Positions 6,324 through 14,189 of a DNA stretch of 36,091 nt are shown here, piece after piece (position 1 is the stretch's first letter; each line of letters starts with the position of its first letter). The notes beneath the pieces are model-generated. The model ran no database searches. It was not told the DNA's origin and saw only the letters and a list, made by a program, of their open reading frames with translations. The position numbers and the translations under genes are program-made. This DNA comes from Syntrophorhabdus sp. (GTDB taxonomy: Bacteria; Desulfobacterota; Syntrophorhabdia; Syntrophorhabdales; Syntrophorhabdaceae): positions 1 to 36,091 of the forward strand of contig JAAYAK010000121.1 in NCBI GenBank assembly GCA_012719415.1. The letters run 5' to 3'.

Positions 6324-8945
6324 ATGGAACTTTCGGGTCATCTGTTGTTCTGCCGGTACATTGCTTATGTCCGGGCATTCCGCAAAACACTTTTTTCCCC
6401 GCAGCTATATCTTGCGAGGACACTGATTTCGCTCCTGCTCCCTGTATTGTTCACTGTTACGCCAGCGTACGCCGCCTCTAATATCAATGGGTTCAGCCCC
6501 CTCCATGGTCTGTTGACAGCGTATGGCGACGTCGAGGTTACAGCAAGTCCCTTTGTAATCACATCTACTGGAAGATTAACAATTGAAAATGCTAAGCTGA
6601 CCAACACCGGTGGCATCAACAACTCGGGCATCTTCGAGCTCTCTACGGGCAGTTCCTACGACTTCACCGGCGGTACCCTCACGAACACCGGGAACTTCAT
6701 ACTCCGCAGCGACTTCACCTTCAACGGGACCGACGGGGGAACGGTGAACCTCAACGCCGGCGGGACACTCACGAACTACTCCACCCTTACCAACGCGGCG
6801 GGGTATACCCAGACGAACGCGGGCACGATCCAAAACCGGGGAACGTTCGACAACCTGGGGACGTTCACAAACAGCGTCGGCGGGACCATCAGCAACTACA
6901 CCGGAGCCACCTTCACCAACAACGCTGCCATCACGAGCAGCGGCACCTTCACGAACTCGGGAACCTTCAACAGTTCGGGCACCATCACCAACTCCGGCAC
7001 CCTGGAGCTCGCCTCCGGCAGTTCCTACGACTTCACCGGGGGGACCCTCACGAACACCGGGGACTTCATACTCCGCAGGGACTTCACCTTCAATGGAACA
7101 TCGGGGGGAACGGTGAACCTCAACGCCGGGGGGACCCTCACGAACCATGCCACGCTCACCAACGCGGCGGGACATACCCAGACGAACGCGGGCACGATCG
7201 ACAACCTGGGGACGTTCGACAACCTGGGGACGTTCACGAACAGCGGCACCTTCACGAACTCAGGAACACTTATCAACAACGGAACGCTGAACAACACCGG
7301 CACATTCACCAACTCCGATACATTCACGAACGTCGGTAGCTTCACCGGTGACATGACAAACTCCGGCACTCTCTCGGGTACCGGCACGATCACGGGCAAT
7401 GTCATCAACAACGGTATCCTCGCCCCGGGCAACTCCATCGGCACCATGACGATCACCGGCAACTACAGCCACAACGCGGGCGCGACCTACCAGGTGGAGG
7501 TGAACAGCTCCGGCCAGTCGGACAAGCTCGTCGTCACCGGGACGGCGACCTTGAACGGGGGCACCGTGTCCGTCCTCGCCGAGTCGGGCACCTACAACGT
7601 GAGCACCACCTACACCATCCTCACCGCGGGGAGTGTGGTGGGGACCTTCTCCAGCGTGACGAGCAACCTCGCCTTCCTCACCCCGTCCTTAAGCTATGAC
7701 CCCACGAACGTCTACCTGCTCCTCACGAGGAACACAACGGGTTTCGCCGACGTGGCGGCCACCTCCAACCAGTACTCCGTGGCGTCCTCCCTCGACAGGA
7801 TAGCTCCCGTCGCGACGGGTGACATGGAGGGTATCATCAACACACTGCTCGGCATGAGCGCATCCGGCGCCAGGGGCGCCTACGACCGGATGGGGGGCCT
7901 CGTCCATACCTTTCTTCCCGGCGCCGTCCTCTCCTCCTTCGGCCGGTACATGGACGTCATGTCGGGGAGGATGGGGGGGTTTCTCTCCGGGGGACCCCGA
8001 TCGTCCTTCGCGAACCTTCCCGTCATGCTCGCCTCGAGAACGGACAGGGCGAGCGACGCGGGCGGCACCCTCATGGCGGCCCTGGGGAGCGTGGCTGAAA
8101 GAAGGGACATCCTCTCCCGGGGACTGTGGGCCGAGGGGTACGGGAGCCTGGGCCGCAGGAGGGGCAACGACATATCCTCCCGGTACGACTACGACACGGC
8201 GGGGTTCGCGGCGGGGTTCGACAGGGCCGTCACCCCCTCTCTCCTTCTCGGCGTCTCCCTGGGGTACTCCTATACGAAGGCGGACATGAAGGACCTCTCC
8301 GACGATGCCGTCATATCCTCCTACCAGGGTTCCCTCTACGGCATCTATGACATGAGCCCCTTCTACCTCTCCGGTATCGCCGCCTACGGGTACAACCGGT
8401 ACGACACGACGAGGGACATCGCCTTCGGGACCATATCGAGGAGGGCGAAGGCCTCCTACGCGGGTCAGACGGTGGGGGGATACATCGAGGGGGGATACCG
8501 GATGGCCACCCCTTCCGTCGATATCATCCCTCTGGCGTCCCTCACCGGCATCCACCTCACGAGGGACGGTTTCACCGAGAGGGGGGCCGGGGCGCTCTCC
8601 CTCGACGCGGGCTCCGATACCGTCTCCTCCCTCGTATCCTCCCTGGGTGTGAGGCTCACGAAGGACTACGGGGTGTCGTCGGGTATCCTCACCCCGGAGA
8701 TAAGGGTGACGTGGGACCATGAGCTCATGAACGGGGACTACGCCCTTGACGCCTCCTTCGCAGGCTATCCCGCGTCCACCTTCACCGTGGAGGGAGACAG
8801 GCCGGAGAGGGACTCGGTGGGCGCCCGTATGGGCATCACCTTCCAGGCGAAGGAGAACCTTCACCTCCACCTCGCCTACGACGGGAGCTTCTCCGGGGAC
8901 GACACCCGGCACGCGGGGATGGCGGGGTTAAGGTACAGGTGGTGA
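6324..8945 (+). CDS. Autotransporter (type Va secretion) with Asn/Thr/Gly repeat passenger
   Basis: An 873-residue surface or secreted protein. A long signal peptide (cleavage near Ala50, VTPAYA) has a charged extension before the hydrophobic core. The passenger (about 51-480) is made of short repeats of the type GTFTNSGT, predicted to form a beta-helix, closing with PGNSIGTMTITGNY and following residues, as in autotransporter-associated beta-strand junctions. A linker (about 485-590) leads to the C-terminal beta-barrel (about 590-873), which starts LWAEGYGSLGRRRG and ends in alternating strands with the terminal Trp typical of outer-membrane barrels. GAGGAGG precedes the ATG. No catalytic motif is visible in the passenger, so adhesion or surface coating is more likely than enzyme activity. 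Confidence 0.9.
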   Translation: MELSGHLLFCRYIAYVRAFRKTLFSPQLYLARTLISLLLPVLFTVTPAYAASNINGFSPLHGLLTAYGDVEVTASPFVITSTGRLTIENAKLTNTGGINNSGIFELSTGSSYDFTGGTLTNTGNFILRSDFTFNGTDGGTVNLNAGGTLTNYSTLTNAAGYTQTNAGTIQNRGTFDNLGTFTNSVGGTISNYTGATFTNNAAITSSGTFTNSGTFNSSGTITNSGTLELASGSSYDFTGGTLTNTGDFILRRDFTFNGTSGGTVNLNAGGTLTNHATLTNAAGHTQTNAGTIDNLGTFDNLGTFTNSGTFTNSGTLINNGTLNNTGTFTNSDTFTNVGSFTGDMTNSGTLSGTGTITGNVINNGILAPGNSIGTMTITGNYSHNAGATYQVEVNSSGQSDKLVVTGTATLNGGTVSVLAESGTYNVSTTYTILTAGSVVGTFSSVTSNLAFLTPSLSYDPTNVYLLLTRNTTGFADVAATSNQYSVASSLDRIAPVATGDMEGIINTLLGMSASGARGAYDRMGGLVHTFLPGAVLSSFGRYMDVMSGRMGGFLSGGPRSSFANLPVMLASRTDRASDAGGTLMAALGSVAERRDILSRGLWAEGYGSLGRRRGNDISSRYDYDTAGFAAGFDRAVTPSLLLGVSLGYSYTKADMKDLSDDAVISSYQGSLYGIYDMSPFYLSGIAAYGYNRYDTTRDIAFGTISRRAKASYAGQTVGGYIEGGYRMATPSVDIIPLASLTGIHLTRDGFTERGAGALSLDAGSDTVSSLVSSLGVRLTKDYGVSSGILTPEIRVTWDHELMNGDYALDASFAGYPASTFTVEGDRPERDSVGARMGITFQAKENLHLHLAYDGSFSGDDTRHAGMAGLRYRW
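6648..6875 (+). repeat. Internal duplication in the autotransporter passenger, copy 1
   Basis: About 228 bases beginning GGCAGTTCCTACGACTTCAC that recur, with scattered substitutions and no frameshift, 369 bases (123 codons) downstream. Both copies encode SSYDFTGGTLTNTG and so on to DNLGTFTNS. Confidence 0.85.
7017..7244 (+). repeat. Internal duplication in the autotransporter passenger, copy 2
   Basis: Second copy of the block at 6648-6875. The exact 123-codon offset keeps the beta-helix register, which points to passenger growth by tandem duplication or unequal exchange. Confidence 0.85.
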
Positions 8946-8964
8946 GGGGGGGAGCGGCCCCCCT
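8945..8964 (+). terminator. GC-rich hairpin after the autotransporter
   Basis: AGGGGGG pairs with CCCCCCT around a six-base loop, starting at the autotransporter stop codon. No T run follows, so it is a weak or factor-dependent terminator at best. Confidence 0.3.
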
Positions 8965-9103
8965 AGGCGCCGGATCGTGCCGCATATCATCGGTATCCCC
9001 CTGTCGTGCCGCGGGCGGCAGTCCCTGTGACCCCGTAACGCGCCTCTTGGTCACCACATGGTCTTGTGTTGACTGGTTCTGTTGTTTCAGCAAGCTCATG
9101 CTA

Positions 9104-9132
9104 TTGACAACGCACTCGCTACAGTCTACTAT
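9104..9132 (+). promoter_or_regulatory. Sigma-70 promoter of the marC-family gene
   Basis: TTGACA (9104-9109), 17 bases, then TACTAT (9127-9132). Transcription would start near 9139. The first ribosome-site-like sequence in the leader is AGAGGAAG at 9172-9179, which bears on the start codon question for the next gene. Confidence 0.6.
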
Positions 9133-9212
9133 TTCGGAAATTGCCGCCTGTGGCACAGCGGTCAGTAAAATAGAGGAAGTGTACGACGGAATTCGCCAAA
9201 TCAACAGCTTTG

Positions 9213-9794
9213 ATGCTTGTGCTTCTCAATCCCTTCCTGATCATCGTTTATCTCATTGATATCGTGGAGAAGCTGGACAGGGGACAATTCACCCGGGTGA
9301 TCGTTCGCGGCGGGCTGATAGCGACGGCAGTCTTCCTGTGCTTCGCTATTCTCGGCGACGTCGTGTTCAGCAGTGTCGTGCAGGCGGAGTTCGCTTCTTT
9401 CCAGATCTTCGGGGGCCTGGTCTTTCTTCTCATCGGTTTCCAGTTCGTCTTTCAAGGCCCCACGGCAATTGAGATACTGCGGGGCGATTCCAAGCAGCTA
9501 GCAGGTGCGATCGCGATGCCCGTGCTCATCGGGCCGGGCACGATCAGTGCCAGCATCATCGTAGGGAAAAGACTTGCCCCCCTCGCGGCGTGCGCCTCCG
9601 TGTTAAGGGCAGTCACTATTTCCATCCTGATAATCATGGGTCTCAAGATAGTTCACGATTTTGCACGCCCAAGGCGAGAGGCACTGATCAAGAGATACAT
9701 CGAGATCGCGGGACGGATCACGGCGTTGGTCGTCGGAACCGTCTCTGTTGAGATGATCATGCAGGGGGTTCGGACCTGGGCAGATAAGTTCTGA
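9213..9794 (+). CDS. MarC-family (UPF0056) integral membrane protein
   Basis: A polytopic inner-membrane protein of about 194-204 residues. Hydrophobic segments include LNPFLIIVYLID, GGLIATAVFLCFAILGDVVF, FQIFGGLVFLLIGFQFVF and GAIAMPVLIGPGTISASIIV. The PVLIGPGTIS motif and the NPF near the start are characteristic of the MarC/YchE family, whose transport role is still unclear. The first ATG is at 9213 (TTG at 9210), but both lie more than 30 bases beyond the only ribosome-site-like sequence (9172-9179). The open frame continues upstream as TTEFAKSTAL to a TAG at 9171, so an ACG at 9183 or 9186 or a one-base sequence change may set the real start. It has its own promoter and stands alone. Confidence 0.85.
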   Translation: MLVLLNPFLIIVYLIDIVEKLDRGQFTRVIVRGGLIATAVFLCFAILGDVVFSSVVQAEFASFQIFGGLVFLLIGFQFVFQGPTAIEILRGDSKQLAGAIAMPVLIGPGTISASIIVGKRLAPLAACASVLRAVTISILIIMGLKIVHDFARPRREALIKRYIEIAGRITALVVGTVSVEMIMQGVRTWADKF

Positions 9795-10002
9795 AGACCC
9801 AGGTCACCGGATCAACACTCCAGCCACCCTTCGACGTCGCCCGAAGTCAGCGCAGTCGCCCTTCTTTCATCTGTTATGCTTGTCTTCTCACTCTCCCGGA
9901 AATTCCAAAAGCCGGTTATCCTTAACAGGACAGCGGAATTGGAACGAAAAAGCGACACCGCGAAGTTGACGGAAAAGCGGCTGCGGTCAGGTACCTGCGT
10001 CA

Positions 10003-10398
10003 CTATCTAAGGATTATCTTGTCTATCTGTTCAATGTGTTCGAAATGCCGGTCCCGTGTGAGGAGGGTACCACCCACGCTCATGCAGGAGGCGGCTATCC
10101 AGACGTCGTTTATAGGAATCGGGGTTCCCTTCGCGGAGAGCGCGGAATATATGAGCGAGTATTTTCGAGCAACCTCTTCATCGACGTCTATTATCGACAC
10201 CCCAAGCTCGGTGACGAAGCGCCGAAGCGTTGTCTCGTTGTCTGCACTCTTGCTGCCCTTCTGAAAACCATAGAATAGCTCTCCCAGGACGATGACGGGC
10301 AACAGGACCTCCGTGCTTTGCCCTGCAATGAGGTCCACCACCTCTTCTTTCCCCTGGCCGAAATCGATGTAGATGTTCGTATCAAGAACAAGCCTCAT
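10003..10398 (-). CDS. vapC: PIN-domain ribonuclease toxin (VapC type)
   Basis: A 131-residue PIN-domain protein. The four acidic active-site residues expected for a Mg2+-dependent endoribonuclease are present: Asp6 (LVLDTNIYID), Glu40 (VLGELFYG), Asp98 (INDVWIAA) and Asp116 (LLTRDRHFE). VapC toxins stop translation by cutting initiator tRNA or rRNA; the target here is unknown. The start codon overlaps the antitoxin stop as ATGA, the classical coupling of a type II toxin-antitoxin pair. The pair lies directly beyond the last pilus gene, where it could stabilise the element. Confidence 0.9.
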   Translation of the reverse strand: MRLVLDTNIYIDFGQGKEEVVDLIAGQSTEVLLPVIVLGELFYGFQKGSKSADNETTLRRFVTELGVSIIDVDEEVARKYSLIYSALSAKGTPIPINDVWIAASCMSVGGTLLTRDRHFEHIEQIDKIILR

Positions 10399-10634
10399 TT
10401 CCAGTCACCCTCTCGAATCTCTTCAAAGACCTGAAGGTCCTCTCTCAACTCCGAGGCCTCCTCGGGTGTCAACCAGCCCGCCGCTTTCCTGATGCGTTCT
10501 TCACGGTTCGCCGCGAGGCCCAGTTTCTCATCGATCGCGTCCAGTATGAACGCGGTCTTCGTCTTCCCCTCTTTCCTCGCCGCCCGCTTGATCATCTCTT
10601 CTTTCTTCGGCGGAATCCTAAGACTGATAGGCAT
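10395..10634 (-). CDS. Ribbon-helix-helix antitoxin partnered with VapC
   Basis: A 79-residue antitoxin. The N-terminal 40 residues (MPISLRIPPKKEEMIKRAAR, then KEGKTKTAFILDAIDEKL) have the strand-helix-helix pattern of a CopG/DUF1778-like ribbon-helix-helix DNA-binding domain. The C-terminal half (LTPEEASELREDLQVFEEIR) is acidic and probably wraps the toxin. The ATG at 10634 was chosen for AGGAGG seven bases upstream and for a promoter that ends just before it; the longer open frame would start upstream of that promoter. It should neutralise the PIN toxin and repress the operon. Confidence 0.85.
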   Translation of the reverse strand: MPISLRIPPKKEEMIKRAARKEGKTKTAFILDAIDEKLGLAANREERIRKAAGWLTPEEASELREDLQVFEEIREGDWK

Positions 10635-10664
10635 CTTGCAGCCTCCTGTATCGCAAATATACCT

Positions 10665-10693
10665 ATTGTATCTCATCTGTCCATCTCCGTCAA
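10665..10693 (-). promoter_or_regulatory. Sigma-70 promoter of the RHH-antitoxin/VapC operon
   Basis: On the minus strand TTGACG (10688-10693), 17 bases, then TACAAT (10665-10670), about 30 bases before the antitoxin ATG. A short inverted repeat ATAC-N5-GTAT overlaps the -10 and start region and could be the autoregulatory operator. Confidence 0.65.
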
Positions 10694-10790
10694 GAAAGCC
10701 TTCCTCCATCCCTTCTGATACATCAGCCGGAGATCGTCTCGCCGCAGGTGGGAACGACCTCCTCCCCTTGTCCCCCTCGGTCACACCCCG

Positions 10791-11864
10791 TCACTGCGGA
10801 TAGATCACCCTCTGCGAATAGACCCATTTCCCGTCACTCATCACCCCCACCGTCCCTCCATAGGGAGGAAGTGCCGCCGACCACGACCATTTCGGGCACG
10901 GGACAGGCGGGGCATCGCCCACCGGTGTTCCATCCACCTTTGTTATGAGGCGCACCGTAACGGGGTTCCCGAAACCGTCCGTGCGATACAGATCGCCGGC
11001 ATTGATGGCGGTGAGAACAGCCAGGATCGTGGCGGATGTTGTCGTGTTGCTGGCAGTCTCTTTGCTCCATATAGAACTGCCGAAGGTCCCGCAACCACAT
11101 CTGCCCTCCGTCGCCCCTGAACACCTCGCCCCGGGGGCGCTCCCTACGGCCTGCCAGATCCAGGGGATCATGATGTCGTCGTTGCTCGTCAATCCACCAG
11201 TCGCTCCGCAGGGATTCGATATCGCTTCCGTGGTAAGGCGGCTGAGATGATATGACTTCATTGCCCGTGCAACGGTCAGGAGCTTTTCCTGAGATCTGAC
11301 CATGTATTCGCTGTCGAGATGGCCTGAAGTCCACGTATCCGTCATCGACGTGTTCCCGCCCGCCGTTATGGTCACACTGTAAGGCATTCGGTTGTACCCG
11401 TTCAGATAGAGAGTCCCGGCGGTGTGTTCCTTCGTTGCTGTGAATGTGTAATCAGACCCGTATCCATCCACGCACGCAGCACGGAACAAGGGCGATTCGC
11501 CGGAAAGAGTGCAGTTCGCTTCACGAAACGCGCTCACCACCGCGTCGCTTTCGGTGGAAATGGCAAGGGTCTTCCCCGATGCATCGTCGTCGTCCACAGA
11601 AGGAAGGATCGCCAGAGCGCTGCAGACGGGGTCGGTCCAACCGTGGCAGTTCTCCTCCACGTATCGAACATTTTCCCGGTAAAGGACCTCAAAGGCGCCC
11701 TCGATCTTCTCGAACCTCTTGATGGTGTCTGCCGTGCCTTTGAAATGGATGACCCTCTCCATGAAGGTCACGACGGCACCCATGACGACGGAGGCGATGG
11801 CGATGGTCACGATGATCTCCAGCAAGGTGAATCCTTTGCGATCTCCTATAAGAGTCGTTGTCAT
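10791..11864 (-). CDS. Long prepilin-like protein (PilV-like minor pilin position)
   Basis: A 357-residue protein with a type IV prepilin leader: MTTTLIGDRKG, cleavage, then FTLLEIIVTIAIASVVMGAV with Glu at +5, and a long N-terminal helix to about residue 50. The rest is an extended globular region with several Cys residues and a DGFGNPVTV stretch like the DPWGNP motif of pseudopilins. It is the last gene of the pilus block, overlapping the upstream gene by four bases. In the R64 thin pilus the last gene encodes the PilV tip adhesin of similar length, so a tip or minor pilin role is likely by position. There is no sign of a shufflon (no repeated inversion sites) downstream. Confidence 0.7.
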   Translation of the reverse strand: MTTTLIGDRKGFTLLEIIVTIAIASVVMGAVVTFMERVIHFKGTADTIKRFEKIEGAFEVLYRENVRYVEENCHGWTDPVCSALAILPSVDDDDASGKTLAISTESDAVVSAFREANCTLSGESPLFRAACVDGYGSDYTFTATKEHTAGTLYLNGYNRMPYSVTITAGGNTSMTDTWTSGHLDSEYMVRSQEKLLTVARAMKSYHLSRLTTEAISNPCGATGGLTSNDDIMIPWIWQAVGSAPGARCSGATEGRCGCGTFGSSIWSKETASNTTTSATILAVLTAINAGDLYRTDGFGNPVTVRLITKVDGTPVGDAPPVPCPKWSWSAALPPYGGTVGVMSDGKWVYSQRVIYPQ

Positions 11865-12439
11865 CGCAGGTCAACCATGTCATAGAAAGAGCATCCGGAG
11901 TCCGTTGCGGGTCTGGAATAGTAGTAATGCCGAACGGTGCCCCCTGAGTCTTCCGTCAGCATCTCCTCCGGGATCGCCTCCCTGAAGAGATGCCTGCCGT
12001 ACCGCGCGTAATCGACGTCCGTTGCTCCTTCGCAGTCGAAGCTCGTTGAGACCGGACCCGCGCGTATCTCGGCGACCGGGCCGCTGTCGTTCGGCATGAA
12101 GCTCCAGAGAAGAGCCATGTCATCCTTGCCGCATCGATCCTGCAACGCAACGCAGGTATCGACCATGGCCTGTTCGATCATGGCCTTGCGCCACTGCCTG
12201 CCTTCCTGCACCCCCCGGCGCACGGGAAAGAGATCCAGCTTATCCGCATTGACAGTAATCTCCATGCCCAACACCGTAACGTTCCCGGGCACCTGTCCCG
12301 TCTCGTGAAAAACAGATCTCGCCCGGTCATTCGCCATCTTCTCATATTGAGAGGATGGCAGTCCGCTTATCCCGGCGAGAACGGAGAGAAGCACGAAGGG
12401 CAGGACTGCAAGCATCAGGAATGCCATGAAGGGGAACAT
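11861..12439 (-). CDS. Membrane-anchored protein of unknown function in the pilus locus
   Basis: 192 residues. The N-terminus (MFPFMAFLMLAVLPFVLLSV) is one hydrophobic helix; the remainder is soluble with Cys residues in DTCVALQDRC, a possible disulfide. It sits between two prepilin genes but has no Gly-Phe prepilin cleavage site, and no strong ribosome site precedes the ATG, so its start is uncertain. The stop overlaps the start of the long prepilin gene. It might be a pilin-like minor subunit that skips processing, or an assembly factor. I do not recognise the family. Confidence 0.6.
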   Translation of the reverse strand: MFPFMAFLMLAVLPFVLLSVLAGISGLPSSQYEKMANDRARSVFHETGQVPGNVTVLGMEITVNADKLDLFPVRRGVQEGRQWRKAMIEQAMVDTCVALQDRCGKDDMALLWSFMPNDSGPVAEIRAGPVSTSFDCEGATDVDYARYGRHLFREAIPEEMLTEDSGGTVRHYYYSRPATDSGCSFYDMVDLR

Positions 12440-12471
12440 AAAGGATCAGGAGACTGCTCCCGCAAACTCCC

Positions 12472-12945
12472 TCAGCGGCAGCGGGCCGTACCCTGGAATG
12501 CCGTTAGAACACAATCAATACCCAGGTTAGCATTAACAGTCGAGCTATCGGCACAAATTCTCTGGTCTTTGAGCCTAGTCAGGATAGCGCCCGCCGAGTC
12601 TGTGCTCTCGAACGTAGGTGTCTGAAGGACCACGTCGCTTCCAGCACATTGATATCCATGGGCGATCGCACCGGTCCTGAAATCAGCCTCCACATAGTCC
12701 TTGAGGGCCTCGGGCCAGTCCGTGGTCATATCCGCTGCCACTGGCAGCGAATGCTTGAACATGGCGTATTCTGTCAATCCTGTTGAAATAGCCCTGATCC
12801 TTTCCTGGGTTGTTGAGAAGTTGGCGGCAGCTTTGCCCTTCGCAAGAAGGATCGCCGTCAGGCCTATCAGGGCCGCCGCGAGCGCCACAACAACGACAAA
12901 TTCGATCAAAGTGAAACCGCCCTTGTTTTTCAGACATTTCTTCAT
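12472..12945 (-). CDS. Type IV prepilin, likely major pilin
   Basis: A 157-residue prepilin. The leader MKKCLKNKGG is followed by FTLIEFVVVVALAAALIG, with Glu at +5 of the mature protein: a textbook substrate for prepilin peptidase. The globular domain has four Cys residues in its C-terminal half, consistent with a disulfide-bonded pilin. GAGGAGG lies four bases before the ATG. By position (after the PilQ/PilR-like assembly genes) it corresponds to PilS of the R64 thin pilus. However, the short leader and N-terminal Phe are of the type IVa or pseudopilin kind rather than the long-leader IVb kind. Confidence 0.85.
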   Translation of the reverse strand: MKKCLKNKGGFTLIEFVVVVALAAALIGLTAILLAKGKAAANFSTTQERIRAISTGLTEYAMFKHSLPVAADMTTDWPEALKDYVEADFRTGAIAHGYQCAGSDVVLQTPTFESTDSAGAILTRLKDQRICADSSTVNANLGIDCVLTAFQGTARCR

Positions 12946-12957
12946 AATTCCTCCTCT

Positions 12958-14178
12958 CTAGATTTGCCCCTGATCGACCCTGTCGAGAAGCTCCATCTTC
13001 AGGTAGCTGTCTATGACTCCCTTTTGCTCCAGTACCGAGAGGGACATCTCGAATGTGACGGCATTCTTTATCGCGTTGCCGCGGAAAGCGTTTTCCACCT
13101 CGTTATATGCCCCCCTTTCTATACCGGCTCTTATCGTTGCCGGAAAGAAGAGGACCTCCGGGACAAGGATATAGCCCGTCTTCTTCGAGCCGTTTACAGT
13201 GTATTCCTTGTGGATGAGCTTCTGACTGACGATCGCCGTAAGACACTGGGCCATTTTCTTGCGCCATGCGTCGCGGTCATCTCCGTAGCCGTCGAGGAGG
13301 CGCAGGGTTGTCATGGCGTCGGGGGTGTGGATGCTGGAGATGACGAGGAACCCTTTTTCCGCGGCGGTGAAAAGAGCTGTAACCTCCTCGCGCGTGCGCA
13401 CCTCGCCAACGACGAGACCGGCAAGGTTGTTCCGTAAGGACATCCTCACCCCTTCCAGGATGCCCGGGATATGGGTGCCGATCTCATACTGGCGAAACAC
13501 TGTCCTCTTGTTCTGGTAGACATACTCTATGGGGTCCTCGAGGGTATAGACGGCGCCGTTCATCCGTTCCGCCAGATAATCGAGTTCCGATGCAATGAGG
13601 GTGGTCTTGCCGGAGCCAACCACACCCGTATGGAGAATGAGTCCCCGGGGATAGGAATAGGAGAAATCGAAAAGACCTCTTATGCCAGCCAGCATGTTAA
13701 AAGGGTCAAGCTCTTCCAGTCCGGGTATCGTGTAGGGCAGGACGCGGGCCGCAAAGCCAAGCCCTTCCTGCGAACTGGAGACGCTCATGCGGAACCTGCC
13801 TATATCCTTCACCGAGAAGGCATATTCGAAGTATCCCTTGTTTCTGATGTGCTTTATGATGGCCGTGCCGGCATCGGTGTCCGTTTCTTCGTCGAATTTC
13901 CTCTGGCGGGTTTCGGCGATGGCGGCAAGGATCTCTGTCTTGCCTGGTTTTACCACAATGCCTTCGCCAATCTCCATGACCTCGCACTTCTTGAGGATGC
14001 CAAGCCTGACAGGCCGCTTCTCAACAACGATGATATCCGTGGCGTTTCTTTCCTTTGCATAAACGAGGACGTCTCGGAACCAACCGAGGTTCTCGATATT
14101 GAGTTCCGCCACGTTGACGTTGATGCCGCCATTTCCTGCAGTCATGTTCAATGTCGCGTCTTCTCCCTTTCTTTCCAC
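12958..14178 (-). CDS. PilT-like secretion/retraction ATPase in the pilus locus
   Basis: A 406-residue hexameric ATPase of the type II secretion/type IV pilus superfamily. Walker A is GVVGSGKTT (about residue 184), the Asp box YTLEDPIEYVY, the Walker B region LAGLVVGEVRTREEV and the His box ISSIHTPDAMTTLRLL. Length and architecture (a short N-terminal domain, no zinc tetracysteine) match PilT/retraction-type enzymes rather than PilB. In the canonical C-terminal position the AIRNLIRE motif of PilT appears only as a weak relative (PATIRAGIERG). The GTG start is preceded by GGGGAGG. The R64 thin pilus operon has no such second ATPase, whereas BFP has the retraction ATPase BfpF. It probably powers pilus retraction. 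Confidence 0.85.
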   Translation of the reverse strand: MERKGEDATLNMTAGNGGINVNVAELNIENLGWFRDVLVYAKERNATDIIVVEKRPVRLGILKKCEVMEIGEGIVVKPGKTEILAAIAETRQRKFDEETDTDAGTAIIKHIRNKGYFEYAFSVKDIGRFRMSVSSSQEGLGFAARVLPYTIPGLEELDPFNMLAGIRGLFDFSYSYPRGLILHTGVVGSGKTTLIASELDYLAERMNGAVYTLEDPIEYVYQNKRTVFRQYEIGTHIPGILEGVRMSLRNNLAGLVVGEVRTREEVTALFTAAEKGFLVISSIHTPDAMTTLRLLDGYGDDRDAWRKKMAQCLTAIVSQKLIHKEYTVNGSKKTGYILVPEVLFFPATIRAGIERGAYNEVENAFRGNAIKNAVTFEMSLSVLEQKGVIDSYLKMELLDRVDQGQI

Positions 14179-14189
14179 GCTTGCCTCCC

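Noticed and set aside
6600-7400. Repetitive GTFTNSGT-coding sequence as a possible CRISPR or tandem-repeat array
   Set aside because: Repeats are in frame, of variable length and encode a beta-helix passenger; there are no uniform repeats with unique spacers.
9812-10003. Small minus-strand ORF downstream of the first VapC gene
   Set aside because: It begins at the VapC stop codon, lacks a ribosome site and has no domain-like composition.
10700-10790. Possible shufflon or recombinase sites downstream of the PilV-like prepilin
   Set aside because: No repeated inverted elements or alternative C-terminal segments are present; the next feature is an ordinary toxin-antitoxin promoter.
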